Positions 41,001-50,252 of a stretch of DNA of 64,000 nt are shown piece by piece (within the stretch, counting starts at the first letter, position 1; each line of letters opens with the position of its first letter). The stretch comes from Brevibacterium zhoupengii (GTDB lineage: Bacteria; Actinomycetota; Actinomycetes; Actinomycetales; Brevibacteriaceae). The DNA is taken from positions 2,480,001-2,544,000 of the forward strand of contig NZ_CP088298.1 in assembly GCF_021117425.1 (NCBI RefSeq), written 5' to 3'. Position numbers and translations under genes: made by a program. The notes beneath the pieces are model-generated. The model was not told where the DNA came from, searched no databases, and saw only the letters and a program-made list of their open reading frames with translations.

Positions 41001-43651
41001 TGGAGAGCTGCCTTGACTGCTGCGATAGCAGAGGGAATCGCACTGACATCGCTGCCGCCGCCCTGGGCGAGGTCAGGCTTGCCGCCTCCGCCGCCGCCGA
41101 GTTCACCGCAGGCCAGGGAGACGAGCTTCCCAGCCTGGTGACCCGCTTCACGTGCGGCAGCGGTCGTGGCAATCACGACGACAGGCTTCGAGTTGCTTGT
41201 GCCGATTCCCAGAACCACTGCCGAACGTTCGTTGACTCGGCCGCGCAGGTCGGTGACGACGGTGCGGATGTCGCCTGCATTGGCAACCTCGCCGAGGGCG
41301 GCGACGACGAACAGCGTCGACCCTACGGTTTCGGCATTGTCGAGGAACTTTCCGGCTGAGGCCAACAGCTGCTGGGAATTCAGTCGGGCGATCTCCTTCT
41401 CCGCGTCCTTGAGTTTGCTCATCAGGTCCCCGACGCGTTCCTTCACATCGGTTCCCGGCACCTTGAGCATGTCGGAGAGAGAGGACACGATGCTGCGTTC
41501 TGCAGCCAGGGAGCGGAAGGCATCCATGCCGACTGCGGCCTCGATACGGCGCACGCCGGAGCCCACGGACGCTTCGGAGAGCACGGAGATGGGCCCGACT
41601 TCCGAGGAGGAACCGACGTGGGTGCCTCCGCAGAGTTCACGGGAGAACGGTCCGCCGATATCGACGACTCGCACGATGTTGGGGTACTTCTCGCCGAAGA
41701 GCGCCATCGCACCGGACTTCCGGGCATCCTCGAAGGGCAGGAATTCGGTGCCGACCTCATAGTTCGAGCGAACCGCGAGGTTGGCGACATCTTCGATCTC
41801 GGCCCGCATCTGCTGACTCGGCGCCTCGGGAAACGAGTAGTCGAAGCGCATGTAGCCGGGCTGGTTCATCGATCCGGCCTGCACGGCGTGGGTGCCCAGG
41901 ATCTCCCGCAGTGCCGCGTGGACGAGGTGTGTGGCGGTGTGTGCCTGCGAACCCTGGAACCGGTGGTCGTGGTCGACGACGGCCAGGACCTCGGCTCCGA
42001 CGTGGATCTCACCGTCGATGACTTCGACCCGGTGCGCGGGCAGACCCTTGATGGGATTCTGCACGTCGAGGACACGAGCGGTGAAGCCATGGCCCTTGAT
42101 GAGGCCGATGTCGGCACGCTGCCCGCCTGCCTCGGCGTAGAACGGTGTCAGATCGAGGATGAGGTCGGCCGTCTGCCCGGGTGTCAGGACTTCCTGGGCG
42201 AGTCCGTCGACAACGATTCCGCGCACCCGGGAGTCGACCTCGAGCCTGTCGTAGCCGACGAATTCGGAGGCACCGTCTTCGAGCAGTGCCGAATAGGCGG
42301 AGAGGTCGGTATGTCCACCGCCCTTCTTCGCCTTCGCATCGGCCTTCGCGCGGGTCCGCTGCTCGCTCATGAGCGCACGGAAGCCCTCTTCGTCGACATG
42401 CACGCCCTGTTCTGAGGCCATTTCCAAGGTCAGGTCGATGGGGAAGCCATGGGTGTCATGCAAAGCGAATGCAACATCGCCGCTGAGGGTCTTGTTCGAC
42501 GCGGGCAGCGAGGCCGCCGCATTCTGGAACAGCTGAGTGCCGGACTCCAGGGTGCGCAGGAAGGCCTTCTCCTCGGCATAGGCGATGCGGGAGATGCGAT
42601 CGAAGTCGGTCTCGAGCTCCGGGTAGGAGAGTTTCATCGACTCCATCGACACCGGGAGCAGTTCCGGCAGGACCTCGCTGGTCACGCCGAGGAGACGCAT
42701 CGCACGCACGGCCCGGCGCAGAAGACGGCGCAGGATGTAGCCGCGGCCCTCGTTGCCGGGGCGGACACCGTCGCCGATGATGATGAGGGAGGAACGCACG
42801 TGGTCAGCCACGACGCGCATCTGCACATCGGCCTCGTGATCGGCACCGTAGCGGTGGCCGGAGAGCCGACTGGCGGCTTCGATGACGGGGAAGACCTCGT
42901 CGATCTCATACATGTTCTCGACGCCCTGGAGCAGGAAGGCCACACGTTCCAGGCCCATGCCGGTGTCGATGTTCTTGGCAGGGAGTTCGCCGGCGATGTC
43001 GAAGTCGACCTTGGACCGGACATCGCTGAGTTCAAACTCCATGAAGACGAGATTCCAGATCTCGATGTAGCGATCTTCGTCGGCTACAGGACCGCCTTCG
43101 ACACCGTATTCGGGGCCGCGGTCGAAGTAGATCTCGGAGCAGTAGCCGCCGGGTCCGGGCTGCCCGGTGTGCCAGAAGTTGTCTTCGTTGTCGCGCGGCT
43201 GGATGCGCTCACGGGGAATCGAGGTCTCCTCAAGCCACAGGTCGATGGTCTCGAGGTCGTCCTCGTGAACCGTCGCCCACAGGAGATTCTTGTCGAAGCC
43301 GAGTCCTCCGTCGTCGACGGAGTTCGTCAGCAGGCCCCAGGCGAAGCGGATGGCCTCGCGCTTGAAGTAGTCACCGAAGGAGAAGTTGCCGTTCATCTGG
43401 AAGAAGGTGCCGTGACGGGTGGTCTTTCCGACCTCTTCGATGTCGCCGGTGCGCACGCATTTCTGCACGCTCGTGGCACGATTGAACGGAGCGGGTTCCC
43501 GACCGGTGAGGTAAGGGATGAACTGCACCATTCCTGCGATGTTGAACAGGATCGATGGATCGGAGCTGATCACCGACGCTGAGGGGACGACCGCGTGCCC
43601 GTTCGCTTCGAAGTAGTCCAACCAGCGCTGTTTGATCTCTGCCGTCTTCAT
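40997..43651 (-). CDS. alaS: Alanyl-tRNA synthetase
   Basis: AlaRS charges tRNA-Ala and edits Ser and Gly mischarging. The 884 residues have the class II catalytic core (about 1-260, DPSILFNIAGMVQF, VGKTTRHGTFFQMNGNFSFG), a tRNA-recognition domain, an editing domain with the zinc motifs HTATHLVHAALREI and CGGTHV, and a C-terminal DHHA1 oligomerisation domain ending in a glycine-rich tail (GELGGGGGGKPD). The ATG at 43651 follows a 256-bp gap with rpsD. Confidence 0.97.
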   Translation of the reverse strand: MKTAEIKQRWLDYFEANGHAVVPSASVISSDPSILFNIAGMVQFIPYLTGREPAPFNRATSVQKCVRTGDIEEVGKTTRHGTFFQMNGNFSFGDYFKREAIRFAWGLLTNSVDDGGLGFDKNLLWATVHEDDLETIDLWLEETSIPRERIQPRDNEDNFWHTGQPGPGGYCSEIYFDRGPEYGVEGGPVADEDRYIEIWNLVFMEFELSDVRSKVDFDIAGELPAKNIDTGMGLERVAFLLQGVENMYEIDEVFPVIEAASRLSGHRYGADHEADVQMRVVADHVRSSLIIIGDGVRPGNEGRGYILRRLLRRAVRAMRLLGVTSEVLPELLPVSMESMKLSYPELETDFDRISRIAYAEEKAFLRTLESGTQLFQNAAASLPASNKTLSGDVAFALHDTHGFPIDLTLEMASEQGVHVDEEGFRALMSEQRTRAKADAKAKKGGGHTDLSAYSALLEDGASEFVGYDRLEVDSRVRGIVVDGLAQEVLTPGQTADLILDLTPFYAEAGGQRADIGLIKGHGFTARVLDVQNPIKGLPAHRVEVIDGEIHVGAEVLAVVDHDHRFQGSQAHTATHLVHAALREILGTHAVQAGSMNQPGYMRFDYSFPEAPSQQMRAEIEDVANLAVRSNYEVGTEFLPFEDARKSGAMALFGEKYPNIVRVVDIGGPFSRELCGGTHVGSSSEVGPISVLSEASVGSGVRRIEAAVGMDAFRSLAAERSIVSSLSDMLKVPGTDVKERVGDLMSKLKDAEKEIARLNSQQLLASAGKFLDNAETVGSTLFVVAALGEVANAGDIRTVVTDLRGRVNERSAVVLGIGTSNSKPVVVIATTAAAREAGHQAGKLVSLACGELGGGGGGKPDLAQGGGSDVSAIPSAIAAVKAALQ

Positions 43652-43693
43652 CCAAGGCCTTTCACATGTTGCGTGTGCACTCTTGCACTCATC

Positions 43694-43712
43694 AGTGACT
43701 AGTTTAGTGACT
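43694..43712. repeat. Direct repeat AGTGACT upstream of alaS
   Basis: AGTGACT at 43694-43700 and 43706-43712, separated by AGTTT, in the alaS upstream region. The 12-bp period and position 45-60 bp before the alaS ATG make a protein-binding site possible. I see no clear -10/-35 pair here, though CATAAT at 43720-43725 on the minus strand is a possible -10. No T-box features are seen. Confidence 0.3.
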
Positions 43713-43800
43713 CAACCACATTATGCGAGGTGCCGACGCTGCGAGCCGCCGACCCGCTGGTCACCCCGAGATCAGCTTTCGGTTCGGTCCTGTAGTTGAG

Positions 43801-43837
43801 CAATTGTCGGGCGGTGGTTGACCGTCCGGACTAATTG
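43801..43837. other. Second hairpin between rpsD and alaS
   Basis: An imperfect inverted repeat pairs CAATT-GTC-GGGCGGT with ACCGTCC-GGAC-TAATTG around a GGTTG loop. It lies 12 bp past the rpsD terminator-like hairpin. It may help end transcription or shape the alaS leader, depending on where the alaS promoter is. Confidence 0.45.
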
Positions 43838-43849
43838 AGGGTGAATGCA

Positions 43850-43882
43850 CAACTGCCCGGAACTCGATGTTCCGGGCAGTTG
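43850..43882 (-). terminator. Perfect 14-bp hairpin downstream of rpsD
   Basis: CAACTGCCCGGAAC pairs perfectly with GTTCCGGGCAGTTG around the loop TCGAT, 25 bp after the rpsD stop. The stem is long and GC-rich. There is no T-tract on the minus side, as is common for actinobacterial terminators. It almost certainly ends the rpsD transcript. Confidence 0.8.
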
Positions 43883-43907
43883 CTGCCGTGCGATCCCTCA
43901 GGGGTGA

Positions 43908-44534
43908 TCAGCGCGAGTAGTGCTCGACGACCAGCTGAACGTCGACGGTCACTGGAACCTCTTCGCGCTTCGGGCGACGAAGCAGAGTGGTCTGCAGTCC
44001 CTCGAGGTTGACGTTGAGGTAACCCGGAACTGCAGGGAGAACATCCTTGTGTCCACCAGCTGCAGCGACCTGGAACGGATCCATCGATGCACTGCGCTCG
44101 TGCACCTGGATGGTCTGGCCTTCCTTCACGCGGAAGGAGGGGCGGTCGACGCGCTGTCCGTCAACGGTGATGTGACGGTGCACGACGAACTGACGTGCCT
44201 GGGCAATGGTGCGGGCGAAGCCCGAACGCAGGACCAGGGCGTCGAGACGCATTTCGAGGAGCTCAACCATGGTCTCACCGGTCAGACCGGAGAGGCGGCT
44301 GGCTTCTTTGTAAGTCTTGAGCATCTGAGCTTCGCGGATACCGTACTGGGCGCGAAGGCGCTGCTTCTCCTTGAGACGGACCGAGTAGTCGCTGTCATTG
44401 CGACGACGTGCGCGGCCGTGCTCGCCTGGAGGATACGGGCGACGCTCGAAGTACTTCTCCGCCTTCGGAGTCAGCGGCATGCCGAGGGCGCGCGAGACGC
44501 GCGTCATCCGGCGGTTACGTGCTGGTGCTGGCAC
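43908..44534 (-). CDS. rpsD: 30S ribosomal protein S4, cysteine-free type
   Basis: S4 nucleates 30S assembly and in several bacteria represses its own mRNA. The 208 residues begin PAPARNRRMTRVSRALGMPL, contain FERRPYPPGEHGRARRRND and LKEKQRLRAQYGIREAQ, and have the S4 RNA-binding domain (MRLDALVLRSGFARTIAQA, then QFVVHRHITVDGQRV). No cysteines are present, so it is the zinc-free form. The GTG at 44534 with AAAGG seven bases upstream is preferred over the ATGs six codons earlier. A long leader (about 144 nt) precedes it. Confidence 0.95.
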   Translation of the reverse strand: MPAPARNRRMTRVSRALGMPLTPKAEKYFERRPYPPGEHGRARRRNDSDYSVRLKEKQRLRAQYGIREAQMLKTYKEASRLSGLTGETMVELLEMRLDALVLRSGFARTIAQARQFVVHRHITVDGQRVDRPSFRVKEGQTIQVHERSASMDPFQVAAAGGHKDVLPAVPGYLNVNLEGLQTTLLRRPKREEVPVTVDVQLVVEHYSR

Positions 44535-44602
44535 TGTATTACCTTTCATCAATATGGTGTGTCACGACTGGCCATAGGTTCTCGCCCGAGTCGAAACGGT
44601 TG

Positions 44603-44619
44603 TTTCCCAGGATGGGAAA
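44603..44619 (-). promoter_or_regulatory. Hairpin in the rpsD 5' leader, possible S4 autoregulatory element
   Basis: TTTCCCA and TGGGAAA form a perfect 7-bp stem with a 3-nt loop, about 70 nt upstream of the rpsD GTG. A further CTCG-GG-CGAG stem lies closer to the start. A long structured leader before a single-gene rpsD transcript suggests S4 autoregulation, but I do not recognise a described S4 leader class. Confidence 0.4.
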
Positions 44620-44684
44620 GAGGGATTGAGCGTCGAGATACACTCGCACCGACCGCCTTTAGCTTGCAGGCACAACAGCAACCT

Positions 44685-44714
44685 ATCTTAGCGGAAGTCA
44701 GCAGGCCGGCGCAA
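44685..44714 (-). promoter_or_regulatory. Candidate rpsD promoter (TTGCGC, 18 bp, TAAGAT)
   Basis: On the minus strand TTGCGC (44709-44714) and TAAGAT (44685-44690) are separated by 18 bp. Transcription would start near 44678, giving a leader of about 144 nt before the rpsD GTG. It is the best -35/-10 pair in the 211-bp gap between the antiporter gene and rpsD. Confidence 0.5.
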
Positions 44715-44745
44715 AGCAGATATCTCCCGAACACCGGCTGAAATC

Positions 44746-46359
44746 TCAGCCTTCGGCATGATCTGCATCACCGTCGGGCCGCCGGTTGGTCGGCAGCTGC
44801 ATTGCCGCATCGGCGACTTCCGCTCCCGAACCGCTGTAGATGTTGACGACGGTGTGCACTCCCGCTCTGATGAACCGGTCGGCTTGGTCCTGACGCTGCA
44901 CGACTGCGGCGGTGACACCATCGAAGCCGGCGATGCGCAGCTGTTCGAAGGCAAACGTGTTCGAGTCGTGGATGGCCATGGCCAGGATGACTGTTCGAGC
45001 CGTACCGCCGACAACAAGCCGATGCCAGAACTCGTGATCGGTGGCATCACCTTCGAGCACGTTGAACTCCTCGCGTTTGAGCTCCTCCACCACCATGTGG
45101 TCATTGTCCACGCCGATGACAGACAGACCACCGGTGTCGACCAGTCGCTCGTAGGCTCCGCGACCGATGCGTCCCATGCCCAGCACCACAACCTCGGCGG
45201 AACCGGTGTCGATCGCCCGATCCGGGGGCCGCAGCTTGGCTTCATTCTCATCGGGCAGGATCTCATCGAGTCGAGCAACGATCTGCAGGCTGTAGGCATT
45301 GGCCAAGGACGAGATGATCATCCCGATCGCAACGGCCAAAGCAGTTACCGTCAGCCAGCTCTCCTCGAACACTCCATTGCCTGCCCCGACCGCCACGACG
45401 ATGAGCGCAAACTCGGAGAAGTTGCTCAGCGCCAGACTCGTGCGGATGCTGGTCCGATTGCGCAGACCGAAAAGTCGACCCATCAGGTAGAAGCTCGCGA
45501 AGTTGAAGGGCAGGAGGATCACACACAACAGCAGTGCCATAAACAGGTCGGCCCAGGTCGGGACCGCCTGAAGTCCGATGACGACGAAGAAGGCGACGAG
45601 GAAGAGCTCCTTGACGCTGAACAGCGACTTCGACAACTCGGTCGAACGCCGATGGCTGGCGAAGAGCAGCCCCATCACCAACGCCCCCAGGTCACCGTGG
45701 ATGCCGACAGATTCGAAGGCGAGATAGCCCGGCCCCAGAGCCATGACCACACCGAAGAGCACCAGCAGCTCACCGCGGCCGACACGGTCGAGGATTCGCC
45801 GCGCCACCCACGCCGCAGGAACCAGGAGAACGAGAGCGAAGGCCCATGGACTCGGCGGCTCCTCCCCCGCAACGGTGATGAAGGCGACGGCAGCGATGTC
45901 CTGGATGACGAGGACAGCAATGGCGATCTGGCCATAGTACGAACCATCGTCGGAACGATCTTCGAGAACTTTGACGACGAGCACCGTTGACGAGAAGGAC
46001 AGCGCGAATCCGAGCAGCCCCATTGTGCCCAGACCACCGTCGAGCGAGACGATCCCGACGACTGCGGCGAACCCGATCGTGCCGGCCCCGACGAGGACAC
46101 CGGAGATCATGTGGAGGACCGCCGTGCCATAGGCCTCAGGCTGTAAGAGGGAACGCAGGTCGAACTTCAGCCCAATGGTGAACAGGAGCAAGACCACTCC
46201 GAGGTCGGAGACTTCTTCGAGACCAGAGAAGGCGGAGAAGCCCAGGAAGTGAAGCAGGAATCCGGCACCGAGGAAACCCACCAACGGCGGGATACGCAGT
46301 TCATACGCAACCAGCCCCAGAGCGAGAGCGGCGGCAATGGTGACGATGATGTCCTGCAC
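44746..46359 (-). CDS. CPA2-family cation:proton antiporter with TrkA-N domain
   Basis: The 537-residue protein resembles KefB-type or YbaL-type K+/H+ antiporters. Residues 1 to about 380 form 12-13 membrane helices (IPPLVGFLGAGFLLH, LLFTIGLKFDLRSLL, FSSTVLVVKVLEDRS with the family's antiporter core, IAIAVLVIQDIAAVAF). A cytoplasmic RCK/TrkA-N domain follows, with the nucleotide motif VVVLGMGRIGRGAYERL and an acidic strand end (VIGVDND). This fits nucleotide- or redox-gated potassium efflux. The GTG start has GAGGAGGGG upstream. Ion specificity is not determined by sequence. Confidence 0.88.
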   Translation of the reverse strand: MQDIIVTIAAALALGLVAYELRIPPLVGFLGAGFLLHFLGFSAFSGLEEVSDLGVVLLLFTIGLKFDLRSLLQPEAYGTAVLHMISGVLVGAGTIGFAAVVGIVSLDGGLGTMGLLGFALSFSSTVLVVKVLEDRSDDGSYYGQIAIAVLVIQDIAAVAFITVAGEEPPSPWAFALVLLVPAAWVARRILDRVGRGELLVLFGVVMALGPGYLAFESVGIHGDLGALVMGLLFASHRRSTELSKSLFSVKELFLVAFFVVIGLQAVPTWADLFMALLLCVILLPFNFASFYLMGRLFGLRNRTSIRTSLALSNFSEFALIVVAVGAGNGVFEESWLTVTALAVAIGMIISSLANAYSLQIVARLDEILPDENEAKLRPPDRAIDTGSAEVVVLGMGRIGRGAYERLVDTGGLSVIGVDNDHMVVEELKREEFNVLEGDATDHEFWHRLVVGGTARTVILAMAIHDSNTFAFEQLRIAGFDGVTAAVVQRQDQADRFIRAGVHTVVNIYSGSGAEVADAAMQLPTNRRPDGDADHAEG

Positions 46360-46475
46360 GTCGCCCCTCCTCGGCCCTACTGCGCCGACTCACCGACTCT
46401 GGCCGCGGCACGATTTCACCCTGTGCACAAAACTACCGCGTCAGCAGGCTCAGCGTAAGACATCCGTCGTTGATT

Positions 46476-47969
46476 TCAGGGTCGCAGCAGCCTCTGCAAC
46501 ATCTCGAGTCGCTCCCCCAGAGACCGTTCCATACCGTTGCCGGTCGGTTCGTAGTAGCGCTTGCCGCGCAGTGTTTCGGGCAGGTATTCCTGGGCGGCGA
46601 CTCCGTGAGGATGATCGTGGGAGTATTTGTAGCCCTCACCGTGGCCGAGTTCCTTGGCGCCGGGATAGTGGGCATCGCGCAGATGTGTGGGCACCTGTCC
46701 GGAGAAACCGTTCTTGACATCGGCGATCGCTGCGTCGAGTGCCCGGTAGCTCGCGTTCGACTTCGGCGCCATGGCCAGATAGGTGACCGCTTCGGCGAGG
46801 GGAATGCGACCCTCGGGCATGCCGATGTTCTGCACGGCCGTTGATGCCGCGACCGCGATCGGCAGCGCCTGGGGGTCGGCCATGCCGATGTCCTCGGCAG
46901 CCGATATGACAACACGACGCGCGATGAAGCGGGGGTCCTCTCCGGCGACGATCATTCTGGCCAGGTAGTGCAGTGCGGCGTCGACGTCTGAGCCGCGGAT
47001 GGATTTGATGAATGCGGAGACGACATCGTAGTGCTGATCGCCGTTCTTGTCATAGCGCAGCACGGTTTCCGAGCTCGCCTCAGCGCAGGCGGCCTCGGTG
47101 ATGAGAATCGCTCGGCCCTCGACTGGCGACGTCTCCGATTCCGCGGCGTCATCCTCCGCGTCGGAGCCATCATCTGAGTCGGCAACAGAATCGTCCCTGG
47201 CAGCAGCCTCCGCGAATTCTGCCTGTGCGGCAGCGATGCCGGCCGCGGCCTCGAGGATTGTCAGGGAGCGTCTGGCATCGGCACCGGCGATGCGCACGAT
47301 GAAGTCCTTCGCCGCCGGCTCGAGTTCGAATTGTCCGGCCAGTCCTCGTTCGCTGACGACTGCACGGTCGAGGAGATCGGCGATGGCGGCGTCGTCGAGT
47401 GGCCGCAGTGTGAGCAGAAGCGAGCGAGACAGGAGTGGGGAGATCACGGAGAATGACGGGTTCTCGGTTGTCGCCGCGACGAGGACGACGAGCCGGTTCT
47501 CCACGGCCGGCAGCAGTGCATCCTGCTGTGCCTTGGAGAAGCGGTGGATCTCATCGAGGAAGAGCACCGTCGTGCGCTGATACATATCGCGTTCGCGCCG
47601 AGCGTTCTCGATCACCTGGCGTACGTCCTTGACGCCGGCCGTGATGGCGGAGAGTTCGACGAAGGTGCGTCCGGGTGCGTGGGAGATGACGTGAGCCAAG
47701 GTGGTCTTGCCGACCCCGGGCGGACCCCACAGGATCACCGAGGAGGCTCCGGCCCGGTCTCCCCCGCTGGCTTCGACGAGTTGGACCAGCGGTGAGCCGG
47801 GGAAAGTCAGATGGTCCTGGCCGACCACCTCGGCGATGGTGCGCGGACGCATTCGCACTGCCAGCGGATCGAGGGCACGACCCGAATCGGCAGAGGAACC
47901 GCCGACGCCCGGACCAGGGAGTCCCTGGTCCGGGCCGTCGGAGGAGAAGAGGTCAGGACCGTTGGTCAT
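46476..47969 (-). CDS. rarA: Replication-associated recombination protein A (MgsA/WRNIP1 family)
   Basis: RarA is an AAA+ ATPase acting at stalled replication forks. The 497 residues have Walker [17 protein letters not shown], Walker [16 protein letters not shown], sensor 1 [11 protein letters not shown], and a C-terminal tetramerisation domain ([26 protein letters not shown]). An acidic insertion of about 35 residues (near 255-290, rich in Asp, Ser and Glu) breaks the lid region. The ATG overlaps the aspS stop by one base. Confidence 0.95.
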   Translation of the reverse strand: MTNGPDLFSSDGPDQGLPGPGVGGSSADSGRALDPLAVRMRPRTIAEVVGQDHLTFPGSPLVQLVEASGGDRAGASSVILWGPPGVGKTTLAHVISHAPGRTFVELSAITAGVKDVRQVIENARRERDMYQRTTVLFLDEIHRFSKAQQDALLPAVENRLVVLVAATTENPSFSVISPLLSRSLLLTLRPLDDAAIADLLDRAVVSERGLAGQFELEPAAKDFIVRIAGADARRSLTILEAAAGIAAAQAEFAEAAARDDSVADSDDGSDAEDDAAESETSPVEGRAILITEAACAEASSETVLRYDKNGDQHYDVVSAFIKSIRGSDVDAALHYLARMIVAGEDPRFIARRVVISAAEDIGMADPQALPIAVAASTAVQNIGMPEGRIPLAEAVTYLAMAPKSNASYRALDAAIADVKNGFSGQVPTHLRDAHYPGAKELGHGEGYKYSHDHPHGVAAQEYLPETLRGKRYYEPTGNGMERSLGERLEMLQRLLRP

Positions 47970-49753
47970 CAGGCCTCGGCGTCGTCGTCTTCCGGTTCGA
48001 AGTCCACGCCGGCCTCGGCGCGCTGGGCGTCGGTGATCGGTGCCGGTGCCTGGGTGAGCGGATCATATCCGGCACCGGTCTTCGGGAAGGCGATGACTTC
48101 GCGGATCGAATCGACTCCGGCGAGCAGGGACACGATGCGGTCCCAGCCGAAGGCGATGCCTCCGTGTGGTGGTGCGCCGAACTTGAATGCTTCGAGGAGG
48201 AAGCCGAACTTCTCCTGCGCGTCCTCTTCCGAGATGCCCATGATTGTGAACACGCGTTCCTGAACATCCTTGCGGTGGATGCGGATCGAACCGCCGCCGA
48301 TCTCGTTGCCGTTGCAGACGATGTCGTAGGCGTAGGCCAGGGCAGCGCCGGGATCGGATTCGAGAGTGTCGAGGAATTCGGGCTTCGGAGCGGTGAAGGC
48401 GTGGTGGACGGCGGTCCATGATCCTTCACCGACGGCGACGTCGCCTGCCGCCTGTGCTGCGGCTGCGGATTCGAAGAGAGGCGCGTCGACGACCCACACG
48501 AAGGCCCAGTCGCCTTCCTTGATCAGTCCGGTGCGCTCGGCGATCTCGTTGCGGGCCGCACCGAGGAGTGAACGCGAGCTCGCTGGGTCACCGGCTGCGA
48601 AGAAGATCGCGTCTCCCGGGTTGGCTCCTGCGGCTGCGACGAGGCCGGCCTTCTCTTCCTCGGAGATGTTCTTGGCCACGGGACCGGTCAGGGTGCCGTC
48701 CTCGGCCACGAGTACGTAGGCCAGGCCCTTGGCACCGCGCTGCTTGGCCCAGTCCTGCCAGCCGTCGAGCTGACGACGAGGCAGGGAGCCGCCGCCGGGG
48801 TAGACGACGGAGCCGACGTAGTCGGACTGGAAGACCCGGAACGGGGTGTCCTTGAAGAAATCCGTGAGGTTGTGCAGTTCGAGCTCGAAGCGCAGATCTG
48901 GCTTGTCGCTGCCGTACTTCTCCATCGCCTCGGCGTAGGTGATGTGCGGGATCGGTGTGGTGATTTCGTGACCGATGAGCTTCCACAGAGCCACGAGGAT
49001 CTTCTCGGCGAGGGCGATGATGTCCTCCTGCTCGACGAAGGAGGCTTCGATGTCGAGCTGGGTGAACTCGGGCTGACGGTCAGCGCGGAAGTCCTCGTCA
49101 CGGTAGCAGCGTGCCAGCTGGTAGTAGCGTTCCATGCCGGCCACCTGCAGCAGCTGCTTGAACAGCTGCGGTGACTGCGGAAGCGCGTACCAGGAGCCTG
49201 GCTGCAGACGAGCCGGAACGAGGAAGTCACGGGCGCCCTCGGGAGTGGACCGGGTCAGGGTCGGGGTCTCGATTTCGAGGAAGTCCTGCTCGTCGAGGAC
49301 GGTGCGAGCGGCCCGGTTCGCTGCCGAACGCAGACGCATGGTCGCGGCGGGACCGGACCGACGCAGGTCGAGGTAGCGGTAGCGCAGGCGGGTCTCTTCG
49401 CCGACGGTGCCGGCATCTTCGGCGTGATCGGAGACCTGGAAGGGCAGAGCCTCGGCCTGGCTGAGGATCTCGACCTTAGTGTCGATGACCTCGATATCGC
49501 CGGTGGGCAGGTTGGCGTTGGTGTTGCCCTCGGGGCGCAGGGACACGGTACCGGTGACCTTGACGACGGATTCGTTGCGCAGTGCGTGGGCATCGTCCTC
49601 ACGGACGACGACCTGGACGATCCCCGATGCGTCACGCAGATCGATGAAGGCGACACCTCCGTGATCGCGACGACGGTCGACCCACCCGGAGAGGGTGACG
49701 GTCTGTCCTGCGTGTGAGGCTCGCAGGCTTCCGGTTTCATGGCTTCGCAGCAC
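47969..49753 (-). CDS. aspS: Aspartyl-tRNA synthetase, probably non-discriminating
   Basis: AspRS charges tRNA-Asp. The 594 residues have an anticodon-binding OB fold (1 to about 105), the class II core with [20 protein letters not shown] and [19 protein letters not shown], the bacterial GAD insertion, and motif 3 FGWDRIV. His31 ([10 protein letters not shown]) and RPEGN near 73-77 match the residues tied to non-discriminating AspRS, which also charges tRNA-Asn for GatCAB. The GTG start at 49753 has AAGGAG upstream. It is divergent from the arsR-type gene. Confidence 0.95.
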   Translation of the reverse strand: MLRSHETGSLRASHAGQTVTLSGWVDRRRDHGGVAFIDLRDASGIVQVVVREDDAHALRNESVVKVTGTVSLRPEGNTNANLPTGDIEVIDTKVEILSQAEALPFQVSDHAEDAGTVGEETRLRYRYLDLRRSGPAATMRLRSAANRAARTVLDEQDFLEIETPTLTRSTPEGARDFLVPARLQPGSWYALPQSPQLFKQLLQVAGMERYYQLARCYRDEDFRADRQPEFTQLDIEASFVEQEDIIALAEKILVALWKLIGHEITTPIPHITYAEAMEKYGSDKPDLRFELELHNLTDFFKDTPFRVFQSDYVGSVVYPGGGSLPRRQLDGWQDWAKQRGAKGLAYVLVAEDGTLTGPVAKNISEEEKAGLVAAAGANPGDAIFFAAGDPASSRSLLGAARNEIAERTGLIKEGDWAFVWVVDAPLFESAAAAQAAGDVAVGEGSWTAVHHAFTAPKPEFLDTLESDPGAALAYAYDIVCNGNEIGGGSIRIHRKDVQERVFTIMGISEEDAQEKFGFLLEAFKFGAPPHGGIAFGWDRIVSLLAGVDSIREVIAFPKTGAGYDPLTQAPAPITDAQRAEAGVDFEPEDDDAEA

Positions 49754-49770
49754 CTAGGGCTCCTTTACGA

Positions 49771-49794
49771 TGTTTATGTGGCAGCGCGTGAACA
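49771..49794. promoter_or_regulatory. Inverted repeat in the aspS/arsR divergent region
   Basis: TGTTTA (49771-49776) and TGAACA (49789-49794) form an imperfect inverted repeat with 12 bp between, and a third similar half-site TGTTTG follows near 49815. TGAACA half-sites occur in operators of ArsR/SmtB proteins, so this may be the binding site of the regulator encoded just downstream. Confidence 0.35.
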
Positions 49795-49871
49795 ATGATA
49801 GTCGCTCGCTGCATGTTTGCTGGCACGGCCCACTGCGGGCCGAATGCCGTGGGGACGATGAAGAGGATGAC

Positions 49872-50246
49872 ATGAGCACTGGTGGTACAGGCACGGAGGA
49901 TCCCGTCGCGGACTTGGGAGGTGATCCCACCTCGGCGCAGGTCGAGGTGGCAGCGGAGACCTTTCGCATGCTCGCCTCCGGGACGCGTCTGCGGCTGGTC
50001 TGGACACTGGTCAATCAGGAACTCGATGTCTCTTCCCTCGCCGAGGCGATCGGTGCGGCAGTGCCCACCGTGAGTCAGCATCTGGCGAAGATGAGATTGG
50101 CTGGCCTGATCTCCTCCCGGCGTGATGGGAGGCGAATCTTCTACACCGTCGATGACCCGCACGTGGTCTCCATGGTGCGAGAGATCTTCGATCACATCGC
50201 CCCGGACGGATCGTTGGCGCCCGACCCGCCCGTGAGCGATTCCTGA
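49872..50246 (+). CDS. ArsR/SmtB-family transcriptional regulator
   Basis: The 124-residue protein has a winged helix-turn-helix: core helices about 24-49, recognition region VSSLAEAIGAAVPTVSQHLAKMRLAGLI (52-80, split by the turn) and wing SSRRDGRRIFYTV. There is no alpha-3 CxC metal site. The C-terminal alpha-5 helix has Asp95, His97 and His108 in DxHx10H spacing as in zinc or cobalt sensors, but the last ligand position is Pro111, with Asp112 after it. Metal sensing is thus possible, not certain. The ATG at 49872 has GAGG upstream. No target gene follows; hisS converges from the right. Confidence 0.85.
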   Translation: MSTGGTGTEDPVADLGGDPTSAQVEVAAETFRMLASGTRLRLVWTLVNQELDVSSLAEAIGAAVPTVSQHLAKMRLAGLISSRRDGRRIFYTVDDPHVVSMVREIFDHIAPDGSLAPDPPVSDS

Positions 50247-50252
50247 GGCTGA

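Noticed and set aside
43652-43800. T-box riboswitch upstream of alaS
   Set aside because: No specifier stem, no T-box consensus and no terminator/antiterminator pair could be found.
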